DNA of 64,000 nt, from the NCBI RefSeq assembly GCF_027568575.1, contig NZ_JANUVP010000007.1, one strand, 5' to 3'. Below the pieces are notes generated by a model. It was not told where the DNA came from. It saw only the letters and a program-made list of their open reading frames with translations, and made no database searches. Positions 53,614 through 61,484 of the stretch are shown piece by piece. A program made the position numbers and the translations under genes. Positions within the stretch are counted from its first letter, which is position 1. Each line of letters starts with the position of its first letter. Source of the DNA: Caldifermentibacillus hisashii (lineage in GTDB: Bacteria > Bacillota > Bacilli > Bacillales > Caldibacillaceae).

Positions 53614-54371
53614 TGGAGTTGAAAGGTTATGACTATAAGGATCGTAAAAAAAGGGTAGAAGAAATTCTTGATAATACAGATAAAGTTAATGAGGTTGAAA
53701 AGTTTCCAAGAGATGAGGATTTTACATACACAAACGGATATAAGGCATGGGCAGGAGCGATATTTGTTGATCTAAGAGATTCAACCACTCTATTTTCCGA
53801 AAAAGATGAAGTAAAAATTGCAAAGGTAATACGTGGATTTACATCTGAGATTATAGAAATATTGAGAATAGATACAGATGGTAATTTGAAGGAAATTGGT
53901 ATACGAGGTGACTGTGTTTTTGCTGTATATTCAGCTCCTAAAAAAAATGACCTTTATGATATAGCTAATAGGGCCTTCTACATAAACACTTATATGAAAA
54001 TGTTAAACAAATTACTATCTGACAGAGACCTTCCTAATATAAAAGCTGGGATTGGCTTGGCAGCACAAAAAACATTAGCAGTTAAAGCTGGCAGAAAATC
54101 GTCTGGAATTAATAATCTTGTATGGATTGGTGAATCTGTTGCAATTGCAGCGAAGTTATCTGATTTAGGAAATAAGAACGGTATTGATCCAATAGTAATG
54201 TCTGAAACGTTTTATATCAATTATATTGAGATACAAAAGCAAAAACAACCGAATGATAATGTCGAAGGTTGGTGGACAAAGAAGTCAGATTCTACTTATG
54301 GGACATACTATTATGGTAATGTAGTTAAAACTGAATTTGATAAATGGATTAAAGATGGAATGACAGAATAA
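53613..54371 (+). CDS. Pycsar nucleotide cyclase (PycC-like)
   Basis: A 252-residue stand-alone class III nucleotidyl cyclase. The metal-binding aspartates are D53 in AIFVDLRDSTTLF and D100 in EIGIRGDCVFAVY. GESVAIAAKLSDLG corresponds to the conserved region after the active site. Short cyclases of this form next to a membrane effector define Pycsar, where cCMP or cUMP is made on infection. The product base cannot be decided by eye. AGGAGG lies upstream, and the start is at the effector stop. It is the last gene of the likely defence island core. Confidence 0.82.
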   Translation: MELKGYDYKDRKKRVEEILDNTDKVNEVEKFPRDEDFTYTNGYKAWAGAIFVDLRDSTTLFSEKDEVKIAKVIRGFTSEIIEILRIDTDGNLKEIGIRGDCVFAVYSAPKKNDLYDIANRAFYINTYMKMLNKLLSDRDLPNIKAGIGLAAQKTLAVKAGRKSSGINNLVWIGESVAIAAKLSDLGNKNGIDPIVMSETFYINYIEIQKQKQPNDNVEGWWTKKSDSTYGTYYYGNVVKTEFDKWIKDGMTE

Positions 54372-54613
54372 TATATCTAGTTGGAACCGTTTTTTAGCAA
54401 GCAAACCACTATAAAATAGAGACAGAAAAAGATTTAAATGGCTCTTCGGATTATGTGGTGGAAATATATTTATAATTGTTTTTAAGCCAAAACTTTTTTC
54501 ACTAATGAACAGTTTAATTAAAGAAGGAAAAAAGTAATGGAACATGTAATTATTAACAAAAATGGTATTTGTAAATATAGATGTAAAAATCTTTTGTAGG
54601 AGGGGGGTGAAAT

Positions 54614-54916
54614 ATGCCTTCATGTGTAAATTGTAACCGCAAACTTTTGTGGATAGAGGTATTTAAGCAGACGATGCTTGTCAAGAGAGACCCGTTGCGA
54701 TGCCCAAATTGCAAGCAACAACTATTTTTTACCGCTAAATCGAAAAAGAAATTGTTTCTCGTAACGGCAATTGTACCTATCTTGTTTGTGATTTTGACTT
54801 CATTCCAGATTCCAACAACAATCTCTGTTATCACATTAATTGTTTATGCTCTCTTAGTCGTATTGGCCGTACCATTTCTTGTCGAGGTAACAAACAAAGA
54901 AGAGGCTCTGTTCTGA
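54614..54916 (+). CDS. Putative zinc-finger membrane protein (cxxc_20_cxxc, TIGR04104 type)
   Basis: A 100-residue protein. Two CxxC pairs, CVNCNR (residues 4-9) and CPNCKQQ about 25 residues later, form a zinc-binding head of the TIGR04104 type. Two hydrophobic helices follow (LFLVTAIVPILFVILTSF and ISVITLIVYALLVVLAVPF). The ATG follows TAGGAGGGGGGTG. Such proteins are common in Bacillaceae and their role is unknown. It lies near the right end of the proposed island. Confidence 0.8.
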   Translation: MPSCVNCNRKLLWIEVFKQTMLVKRDPLRCPNCKQQLFFTAKSKKKLFLVTAIVPILFVILTSFQIPTTISVITLIVYALLVVLAVPFLVEVTNKEEALF

Positions 54917-55541
54917 ATGTTAATGGCAATTAAGAATTGTAGTGTTTGGCAGTTAAGCGTATGCATAAATTATTGCATATCCTCCGCTTTACATGGAGTG
55001 GCGGGTATGATAGGCTTGTATGCCCGGCATAGTCCTGTGGCTTGCCCTCTTTGCCAGAAAGCATGCCCGCAGAGGCTCCATGTCAAGCGACAAAAGGTAT
55101 GCGATTTTATACAAATTATTGAATATCCTTATTTGCCATTTCATACATTTTTTAATTGCCAAAAACAGTTCTGAATACAGTAGCTTATCTTCATGTTCCT
55201 AAATCAACAAACAATAAAATTTAACAGAGACATTCTAAAATAGAATTATAGAATGACTTTCCACCATAAAATCCGAATACCCTTTTAAATTAAGTGACAT
55301 TATTTTCTTTATTTAAATGAAAAAAACACCACTGCACCTCATTTATATTTTTATAACATAACTACCGTCAACACCCGACACATGTTGAGTGCGTGGTATT
55401 GATGTCAAGGGTAGTGTAAAGAAATAATATAGTTTTTCCAAATTAAACCCTAGTTCGACAATTGCTAGGTAAACGAATGCCCCTCAAAGATTTGTGTATC
55501 AAGGTTTTGAGGGGGAAAAAGGGCATAATTATTGTGTTACT
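54917..55541. other. Gene-free stretch with a long inverted repeat
   Basis: An inverted repeat, ACATGGAG (54991-54998) with CTCCATGT (55075-55082), is extended inward by GCGGGTAT/ATGCCCGC (with one wobble pair) and encloses about 50 G+C-rich bases. A short open frame over it is not credible, as its start and codon use are poor. The stretch also contains the putative att core at 55381. Confidence 0.45.
55381..55391 (+). other. Putative attR core: displaced rlmD 3' end
   Basis: CATGTTGAGTG here is identical to 29383-29393 inside rlmD. The surrounding frame reads TAA, then HNYRQHPTHVECVVLMSRVV and a stop, an RlmD-like C-terminus (THVECVVLMS) with no gene in front of it. This is what the original end of rlmD would look like after an element inserted at the HVEC codons. 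Confidence 0.55.
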
Positions 55542-56012
55542 AGCTTTTCGGTTTGATTTCTAAAATTTCAGGAGGCAAATCCACGCCTACTTTATTGAAA
55601 ATCTCTTTCTGTTTGGCGGTTGGTGTCGTCGTACGATATAGATCTCCGTCACTTGAAGCCTTTGGACCTCACGACGCACGAAATCCCAACTCGAGCCGGT
55701 TTCATTTTCAATCAACATGACAAGTAAAAGTGCCAGCCAATTAATGATGATATGAGCTCGAATTCGTCTCTCTAGCCGATGGTACATCGGCCGTATTTTT
55801 AATGTGGACTTTAATGTTCGAAAAGCGCTTTCGACTTGAAGTAACTGCTTATACCCTAACGCAATATCCTCAAGGGATAACGTATCGTCTGATGTCCGGA
55901 TTAAGTATTTGCCATCGTATTTCTCTTCATTCCGTATGGCTTGCTTATTCAGTTTCAAGGTACCATCTTTCAATTGGCGGATATATTTCCCGTACACTTT
56001 ATGCGCCCGCAA
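55542..56012 (-). pseudogene. IS1634-family transposase remnant
   Basis: The C-terminal third of a DDE transposase: LSLEDIALGYKQLLQVESAF, then RTLKSTLKIRPMYHRLERRI and RAHIIINWLALLL, with the catalytic glutamate in QVESAF. This is typical of IS1634/IS1549 elements. A single-base frameshift near 55640 moves the true tail (DLYRTTTPTAKQKEIFNKVG, ending EILEIKPKS) into another frame, which ends at 55542. Everything upstream of about 56012 is missing. The remnant is antisense to its neighbours. Confidence 0.8.
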
Positions 56013-56019
56013 AGCACAT

Positions 56020-56115
56020 GATTATATCCAGGTAGAGAAATTACTTAGAGAGATGCTCCAAAAAGGTTCAATAACTGAAGTAGAATTCAACAAGATAGAT
56101 GCACTCAATCGCTAA
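56020..56115 (+). pseudogene. Short C-terminal fragment (SHOCT-like)
   Basis: The frame ending at TAA 56113-56115 reads VEKLLREMLQKGSITEVEFN followed by KIDALNR. This resembles a SHOCT-type terminal helix pair (L.ML..G.IT..EF). No gene body precedes it, because the broken transposase begins there. Identification is tentative. Confidence 0.4.
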
Positions 56116-56167
56116 ACTTTCCCCCCTTTTTTAGCAGAGATAAGGCCCTGAATTCGTTGATATATAA

Positions 56168-56323
56168 GGATTTCAGAGGCAACGAATTGCTGAAATGACA
56201 GATTTTCTAAATGAACAATCCTGCAAGTTGGAGGAATATGATGAGCAATTAGTAAGGCGGGTTATTGCATGGATCACTGTGTTTGGTGATAAGCTGACCA
56301 TTGGTTTCAAATCAAGTATTTAA
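56168..56323 (+). pseudogene. Serine recombinase C-terminal remnant
   Basis: From 56168 the frame reads GFQRQRIAEMTDFLNEQ and ends EEYDEQLVRRVIAWITVFGD then KLTIGFKSSI and a stop at 56323. The DEQLVRRxIxxxTVxxxKxTxxFKS pattern is the C-terminal end of large serine recombinases from Firmicute conjugative elements. The catalytic, recombinase and zinc-ribbon parts are absent. It probably marks a second, dead integrase beside the att-like site at 55381. Confidence 0.65.
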
Positions 56324-56423
56324 ATAGTTGTATGAAAATAACCTTGGATGAACACTCTTGAATTAGGAGAACCTTTCTTTTGGCGGGTGTTTTTTCTGCA
56401 AAATCAGGTTCTGAATTTAACTA

Positions 56424-56454
56424 TTGACCTTTACGTTACGTCATACTTTATAAT
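56424..56454 (+). promoter_or_regulatory. MerR-type promoter with a 19-bp spacer
   Basis: TTGACC (56424-56429), a 19-bp spacer and TATAAT (56449-56454). The spacer contains an ACGT-T-ACGT dyad. Overlong 19-bp spacers with a dyad are the hallmark of MerR-activated promoters. It drives the merR-protease pair, so the regulator is probably autoactivating. Confidence 0.8.
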
Positions 56455-56477
56455 GGCAACTGAAGGAGGTGCAAGAC

Positions 56478-56762
56478 ATGAGTATGAAAGTAAAAGAAGC
56501 AGCTGAATTGGTTGGTGCAAGTATTCGTACACTTCATCATTATGATCAGACTGGATTATTAACGCTAAAAGAAACCACCGCTTCTGGCTATCGGCTTAAT
56601 TCTGAAGAGGAACTTGAAAAGTTACAGCAAGATTTATTTTTCAGAGAGCTTGGTTTTTCCTTGAAGGAGATTAGAACGATTATCCATAGCCCTTCATTTA
56701 ATCAACAGGAAGCGTTAATCTTGCAACGGAAAATGTTAAAAGAAGAAAGGTGGCAGCAATGA
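56478..56762 (+). CDS. MerR-family regulator (short, DNA-binding domain only)
   Basis: A 94-residue protein. ATG 56478 follows AAGGAGGTG by 6 bases. The frame could begin at GTG 56469, but that lies on the ribosome site. The winged helix-turn-helix (VKEAAELVGASIRTLHHYDQ, then TGLLTLKETTASGYR) and the start of the dimerisation helix are present. The usual TipA/Mta-like effector domain is missing from this polypeptide. Its stop overlaps the next gene's ATG (ATGA). The effector function may be supplied in trans by that gene, or ancestrally the two were one protein. Confidence 0.88.
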   Translation: MSMKVKEAAELVGASIRTLHHYDQTGLLTLKETTASGYRLNSEEELEKLQQDLFFRELGFSLKEIRTIIHSPSFNQQEALILQRKMLKEERWQQ

Positions 56763-57655
56763 AAATAGTGATTGAAGATACTATCAAACAATATGAAGAA
56801 TTATTTAGTATGGAAGAAGAGAGAGAAGACTTCTATCGATTTTCAATGATGAAACCATTTAAACAAATGTGGAATATCATGAACGTTCCTTTAAAGGCAA
56901 ATCAACCTAATGGATACGACGTAATAATGGCTACCAAAATGCTTGGATACCTTGATATATCAAATACCGAAACTGGAAAAATTGCGTTAGAGAAGTTAAA
57001 AGACATTCAAGCTCTTCAAACTGCCTATGACACTTTGAAGCAATGTGTTAAATTTATTCAAGATAATAATCTGAAAATAAATGCTGACGAGTTAAGATTT
57101 GGAATGTATATAGCTGCCCCCGAAAAGCTCGAATTGCAAAAAGGTTATTGTGGATTCGGTGGGATCCCAGGTTTTATTCAAGTATCCATTTATCCCAATT
57201 CCTATAATATTCCGAAAATACCTGCTGTAATTGCACATGAATTTCATCATAATATCCGTTTTTCATATTTTGATTGGGATCATGGAAACGTAACTGTTGG
57301 TGATTACTTAATTATAGAGGGGTTGGCAGAGTCTTTTGCAAAAGAACTGTATGGCGATGAACTTTTAGGACCTTGGGTTACTTCTTTTGACAAAGAGGAT
57401 TTGGAATATTCAACAGAAATAATAAAGGACGCACTAGATGTTAAAGGATTTGCTGAGGTTAGTAGTTATATGTTTGGTGACATTATTGCAAAAGAACAGG
57501 GCTATCAACCGGTTGGCTTATCACCATTTGCTGGTTATGCAGTGGGATACCAAGCGGTACAATCCTTTATGAAAGTCAATAATGTGGGAATAGGAGAAGC
57601 TACCTTGCTTGATACAAAGGAAATACTGTACAATTGCGAACTATTTACAAAATAA
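56759..57655 (+). CDS. DUF2268-type zinc protease, coupled to MerR
   Basis: A 298-residue protein from ATG 56759, which overlaps the merR stop. The zincin motif HEFHH lies at residues 160-164 (VIAHEFHHNIRF), with a glutamate-bearing helix downstream (IIEGLAESFAKEL) that supplies the third ligand, as in the DUF2268 family. The N-terminal about 100 residues continue the helical region expected after a MerR DNA-binding domain (IEDTIKQYEELFSM), so MerR and protease may once have been fused, and such fusions are known. Its substrate is unknown. It ends before a stretch with a broken gene. Confidence 0.82.
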   Translation: MKIVIEDTIKQYEELFSMEEEREDFYRFSMMKPFKQMWNIMNVPLKANQPNGYDVIMATKMLGYLDISNTETGKIALEKLKDIQALQTAYDTLKQCVKFIQDNNLKINADELRFGMYIAAPEKLELQKGYCGFGGIPGFIQVSIYPNSYNIPKIPAVIAHEFHHNIRFSYFDWDHGNVTVGDYLIIEGLAESFAKELYGDELLGPWVTSFDKEDLEYSTEIIKDALDVKGFAEVSSYMFGDIIAKEQGYQPVGLSPFAGYAVGYQAVQSFMKVNNVGIGEATLLDTKEILYNCELFTK

Positions 57656-57800
57656 CTGATTTGTGGACGTCGTTAATCCGGAGATAAAATCTTTTGGTTG
57701 GCGGTTTTTATTTTGTAATTGATAAAAGTTTGTAATGTATGTATATTCTTTATAACAATGCTGTTGATATTGTTATTAAAAAGGGAGGACAACATGACTG

Positions 57801-57999
57801 ATGGAAGAAGCTATCAGAGAAACTAAAAATTTGATTGAAGGTGAAGTCTTTTTAGTTAAGGATCTGTACAAAGTTTACGTATGGATGGAATAGGATACCA
57901 AGAAAGGACCGGATTTTGCTTGGAACTTTATTTCTTAATCGGGTTAGTAAAATATATAGTGTTTTAAAGGTTATTGAAAAGACTTCTTCAAATCAGTAG
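57801..57999 (+). pseudogene. DUF1413-like small protein, frameshifted by a 4-base duplication
   Basis: ATG 57801 follows GGGAGG and opens MEEAIRETKNLIEGEVFLVK, then DLYKVYVWME and a stop. In the next frame the protein continues WNRIPRKDRILLGTLFLNRV and ends KVIEKTSSNQ at 57999. Removing one copy of the ATGG-ATGG tandem near 57880 joins both parts exactly. The FLVKDL, WNRIPRKDRILLGTLFLN pattern is that of DUF1413 proteins common on Firmicute conjugative elements. The neighbouring 57656-57800 and 58000-58043 hold no gene. Confidence 0.7.
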
Positions 58000-58043
58000 A
58001 GATATAAAAGAAAATTGGCAAGTAGAAAGAAGGGATAAAATTT

Positions 58044-58742
58044 ATGGGTACCAGTATTTTAGTTGTTGATGATGAACAAGCTATAGCAGATCTAATTGAA
58101 GTTTATCTAAAAAATGAAGGTTTTACAGTATACAAATTTTATAACGGTCAAGATGCGTTTCGATGTGTTGAGTCGAAACAGTTGGAGCTTGCGATACTTG
58201 ATGTTATGCTGCCAGATATTGATGGTTTTACTATATGTCGGAAGATTAGGGAAAAACATAATTTTCCGATTATTATGCTGACAGCTAAAGAAGAAGAAAT
58301 CGATAAGATTACCGGGCTGACATTAGGTGCCGATGACTATATCACTAAACCATTCCGTCCTTTGGAATTAGTTGCTCGTGTAAAGGCGCAGCTCCGAAGA
58401 TTTACCAAATATAATTCTCCAGAGCAAAAACAGGAAGAACGCTTGATTACCTTTTCCGGCTTGGTGTTAGACATGGATGCTCGTGAATGTACGCTGAATG
58501 AGAAAAAGTTATCGCTTACACCTACGGAGTTTTCAATTCTTTGGGTTCTTTGTTCCAATCGAGGACGAGTGGTAAGCTCTGAAGAATTGTTTCGCGAGGT
58601 ATGGGGAGACAAGTACTTTAGTAACAGCAATAATACGGTAATGGTTCATATTCGACATTTAAGAGAAAAAATGGGCGATAGCGCGGAACATCCTAAATAT
58701 ATCAAAACGGTATGGGGGGTTGGTTATAAAATTGAAAAGTGA
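58044..58742 (+). CDS. VanR-like OmpR-family response regulator
   Basis: A 232-residue response regulator. The receiver domain has acidic pocket D9-D10, phosphoacceptor D53 (ILDVMLPDIDG) and K102 (DDYITKPF). The C-terminal OmpR winged helix reads LTPTEFSILWVLCSNRGRVV through VWGVGYKIEK. Similarity to VanR of the glycopeptide-resistance clusters is strong, especially at both ends. It overlaps the VanS-like gene by 23 bases, as in vanA. It would activate the carboxypeptidase gene downstream. vanH, vanA and vanX are not present. Confidence 0.88.
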   Translation: MGTSILVVDDEQAIADLIEVYLKNEGFTVYKFYNGQDAFRCVESKQLELAILDVMLPDIDGFTICRKIREKHNFPIIMLTAKEEEIDKITGLTLGADDYITKPFRPLELVARVKAQLRRFTKYNSPEQKQEERLITFSGLVLDMDARECTLNEKKLSLTPTEFSILWVLCSNRGRVVSSEELFREVWGDKYFSNSNNTVMVHIRHLREKMGDSAEHPKYIKTVWGVGYKIEK

Positions 58743-59865
58743 CAGAGATAAGAGAAACAATGATTATACAAAATTAAAAAGAAAAGTATTTTTTAGAGTG
58801 CTCCTTATTGTTTTTGCCACGATCGCAACTGTTATTTTTTTGCGTGATGTAATTCAAGACAATTTCAATATTGGAGAGAGTATTGTAGAATTTTTAAAGA
58901 ATAAGTTTTATTTGAGTGAAAGCGATGCTGTAATAATTTATCGGTATATTTTTCTTTATAATAAAGAGCTTATTACACTTATTGTGATCTTCATCTTATT
59001 AATTATTTTGCTTAGATTTTCAATTTCGTGGTTTACTAAATATTTTGATGAAATAGGTAGTGGAATGGATAAACTTGTTGAGGAATCCAATGATGAAATT
59101 ACATTATCACCGGAATTGGATTTTATGGAAAATAAGCTTAATCAAATAAAAAACAACTTGGAAAAACAAAAAAAAGCTGCACTTGATGCCGAACAGCGCA
59201 AAAATGATTTGGTCGTTTATTTGGCACATGATATAAAGACACCCCTTACATCCGTTATAGGGTACTTAAGTCTTCTGGATGAAGCTCCTGATATGCCTCC
59301 TGAACAGAAATCAAAATATGTCGGTATTACTTTGGAAAAAGCTTATCGATTAGAAGAGCTTATCAATGAGCTTTTCGAGATCACAAGATTCAATCTTCAA
59401 ACTATTGTTTTGAATAAAGAAAAAATCAATTTACTGTTCATGCTCCAGCAAATGGCTGATGAATTCTATCCAATGCTGGCTCCACAGGGAAAGCAGATAT
59501 CTGTCAATGTGCCTGACGGACTCACTCTGTGGGGAGATGCAGACAAACTAGCCCGTGTATTCAATAATATTCTGAAAAATGCCATAGCCTATAGCGATGA
59601 AAATAGTGTCATTGATATTTCTGCATGGCAGCAGGACGAAAATATTGTTATAACTTTTATGAATCAGGGAAATCCAATTCCACAGACAAAGATTGATACT
59701 ATTTTTGAAAAATTTTACCGATTAGATGCTGCACGCTCCTCAAAGACCGGTGGAGCAGGGCTAGGTTTGGCAATCGCACAAGAAATTGTCACAGCTCACG
59801 ATGGAACGATTTCTGTAGAAAGCAACCCGGAAAATACTACATTTACAGTAAAGCTTCCGTCTTAA
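58720..59865 (+). CDS. VanS-like sensor histidine kinase
   Basis: A 381-residue membrane kinase. The TTG start at 58720 matches the known VanS start (MVIKLK..., then NDYTKLKRK). Two membrane helices lie at about 24-42 and 85-107 and enclose a short extracellular loop. The HisKA domain has H170 in YLAHDIKTPLTSVIGYLSLL, and the HATPase domain has N-box NILKNAIAY and G-box GGAGLGLAIA. The motif LLDEAPDMPPEQKSKYV closely follows VanS. It would sense glycopeptides or cell-wall stress and phosphorylate the VanR-like partner. Its C-terminus ends on the regulatory repeats of the next gene. Confidence 0.9.
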   Translation: MVIKLKSDRDKRNNDYTKLKRKVFFRVLLIVFATIATVIFLRDVIQDNFNIGESIVEFLKNKFYLSESDAVIIYRYIFLYNKELITLIVIFILLIILLRFSISWFTKYFDEIGSGMDKLVEESNDEITLSPELDFMENKLNQIKNNLEKQKKAALDAEQRKNDLVVYLAHDIKTPLTSVIGYLSLLDEAPDMPPEQKSKYVGITLEKAYRLEELINELFEITRFNLQTIVLNKEKINLLFMLQQMADEFYPMLAPQGKQISVNVPDGLTLWGDADKLARVFNNILKNAIAYSDENSVIDISAWQQDENIVITFMNQGNPIPQTKIDTIFEKFYRLDAARSSKTGGAGLGLAIAQEIVTAHDGTISVESNPENTTFTVKLPS

Positions 59866-59890
59866 GAAAATCTTAAGAAGTTCATAAGAT
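59861..59890 (+). promoter_or_regulatory. Three 11-bp-spaced direct repeats, probable VanR-like operator
   Basis: CTTAAGAAAAT (59861), CTTAAGAAGTT (59872) and CATAAGATTGA (59883) form an 11-bp-period array, as expected for tandem OmpR-family binding on one helix face. It starts at the end of the kinase gene and lies 67 bases before the carboxypeptidase gene. Another CATAAGATTTT lies just after that gene. Confidence 0.65.
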
Positions 59891-59956
59891 TGAATTCCAA
59901 CATAGCTTCTTGTTCTGTGGTTAAATAATTTTACGCAGAATAAGGAGGTATTTATT

Positions 59957-60931
59957 ATGGTACGAAAAATAAAAAAGAAAAAGTCAGGAATACGCGAATT
60001 TGTAATATTTTTATTGATAGTTGTTGTTTTTGCTTTTGTTTTCAAATTCAAAATTACTCCGGGAAACCAACATGAGTTTGAGAAAGAATATGTCGATAAA
60101 ACAACGCCTATTCCCTCGTCAGAGATAGAACCCGATTCCTCTGTTTCTATATCTCTCGATAAACTAAACAGTACTAATGCGATCCTAATTCGTTTAGAAG
60201 ATCAAACTATTCTGATGCAAAAAAGTAGCGAAGAAAAGATCTACCCTGCTTCGTTAACTAAAATGATGACAGCTATTGTTGCGATAGAAAATTTGACAAA
60301 TTTGCAGAAAGAAATACAACTAACCCATAATACCTTTAATGGTCTTTATAGCGCCAATGCTTCTATGGCCGGTTTCCAGCCAGGAGAGAAGGTAAGGGCT
60401 ATTGACCTTTTATACGGAGTGATGCTTCCAAGTGGTGCAGAAGCTTGTATTGGTCTTGCGGATCAGATTGCTGGTTCGGAGCAAGACTTTGTAACGATGA
60501 TGAATCAAAAGGCAGCAGAACTAGGGATGTACAACACCCATTTTGAAAATACCACAGGACTTCACAATAAAAGCCATTACACAACAGTCAAAGATTTGGC
60601 TATTCTTCTAAATTACGCTTTGAAAAATAAAACTTTCAGGGAGATTTTTACTTCGTCTCGACATTCCACACAACCCACGAATAAGCACCCTGAAGGGATA
60701 ACATTTTATAGTACCATGTTTGAAAAACTCAACAATCAAAACATTATTGGAGGAGAAATTTTAGGAGGGAAAACTGGATATACCGATGAAGCTGGTCTGT
60801 GTCTTGCGAGTCTTGCAAAAGTGGGTAACCAAGAATATATATTGATTACAGCTGGTGCAAAAGGAGATATCCATTCTGAACAGTATAATATTACTGATGC
60901 ATTAGCTGTATACAATAGTATTGGGAAATAA
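59957..60931 (+). CDS. PBP-type D-alanyl-D-alanine carboxypeptidase (VanY-D-like)
   Basis: A 324-residue protein. An N-terminal membrane anchor (FVIFLLIVVVFAFVFKF) is followed by a peptidase S11 domain with SxxK at S99-K102 (PASLTKMM) and KTG at 272-274 (GGKTGYT). The second motif reads LPSGAEA, with Ala where many S11 enzymes have Asn. It would trim the terminal D-Ala from peptidoglycan stems outside the membrane. Serine-type carboxypeptidases serve as VanY in vanD clusters. Here it follows vanRS-like genes and their operator-like repeats. The ATG follows AAGGAGG. No beta-lactam claim is made. Confidence 0.87.
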   Translation: MVRKIKKKKSGIREFVIFLLIVVVFAFVFKFKITPGNQHEFEKEYVDKTTPIPSSEIEPDSSVSISLDKLNSTNAILIRLEDQTILMQKSSEEKIYPASLTKMMTAIVAIENLTNLQKEIQLTHNTFNGLYSANASMAGFQPGEKVRAIDLLYGVMLPSGAEACIGLADQIAGSEQDFVTMMNQKAAELGMYNTHFENTTGLHNKSHYTTVKDLAILLNYALKNKTFREIFTSSRHSTQPTNKHPEGITFYSTMFEKLNNQNIIGGEILGGKTGYTDEAGLCLASLAKVGNQEYILITAGAKGDIHSEQYNITDALAVYNSIGK

Positions 60932-61484
60932 TAAGTTTTTCATAAGATTTTGATTTGTTCCCGCCTACCGATAGTGCAAAAAGTGCCTTTGACTTGTTTT
61001 CGACTACCGACAATGTAAAAGACATCAAACCAGCCGGCTCGTTGCATGTGGAGTGTGTATCGTTGCTACAAAGAGAAACTATATAGAAATCCTTAGTTTT
61101 AAACATTTTCACAAGCATTTCGTGTTTGTGGGAGAAGGTGAAAAAACGAGAAATAAAGTGCTGAAAAACCACATTACCGTTTCAGTGGTAATTGATCTGG
61201 GGTGTGGGAACACAATAGAATACTAGTGAAATAAAATTTGTAAGGTATTAAATTCGGTAACTGTGAGTAATTAAATCATGGTTACCTTTTTTTATTCTAA
61301 ACTAAATAGTTTAGAGTGGTTAAATATTCCAAATTATAAAATCACATTAATGTTTTGTAGGTACTAAAGTTTGAAGAATGGATATGTTAAATGATTGAAA
61401 GGGATACTTAGTATAACTTTTATTGATATAAAAATTCCAATAGATTACGATAGCTATATAATAACTATCTGAGGTGGAGTTTAT
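60932..61484. other. Stretch with a displaced rlmD-like 3' end
   Basis: From about 60950 a frame reads DLFPPTDSAKSAFDLFSTTD, then NVKDIKPAGSLHVECVSLLQ and RETI with a stop. HVECVSLL and DLFP.T are RlmD C-terminal signatures, without a gene in front. The core CATGTGGAGTG lies at 61045-61055. After it no gene is seen up to 61484 except a short T-rich hairpin region near 61280. Confidence 0.5.

Noticed and set aside
54917..55202. Cysteine-rich open frames on the plus strand
   Set aside because: They overlap a long inverted repeat, lack family motifs and have weak starts, so the region is treated as non-coding.
58044..60931. A functional van glycopeptide-resistance cluster
   Set aside because: No D-Ala-D-Lac or D-Ala-D-Ser ligase, dehydrogenase or VanX-type dipeptidase gene is present in the window.
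29383..61055. One single element from rlmD to 61 kb
   Set aside because: The exact 11-base match at 55381 and the decayed recombinase at 56.2 kb favour two stacked elements. A single larger element cannot be excluded.
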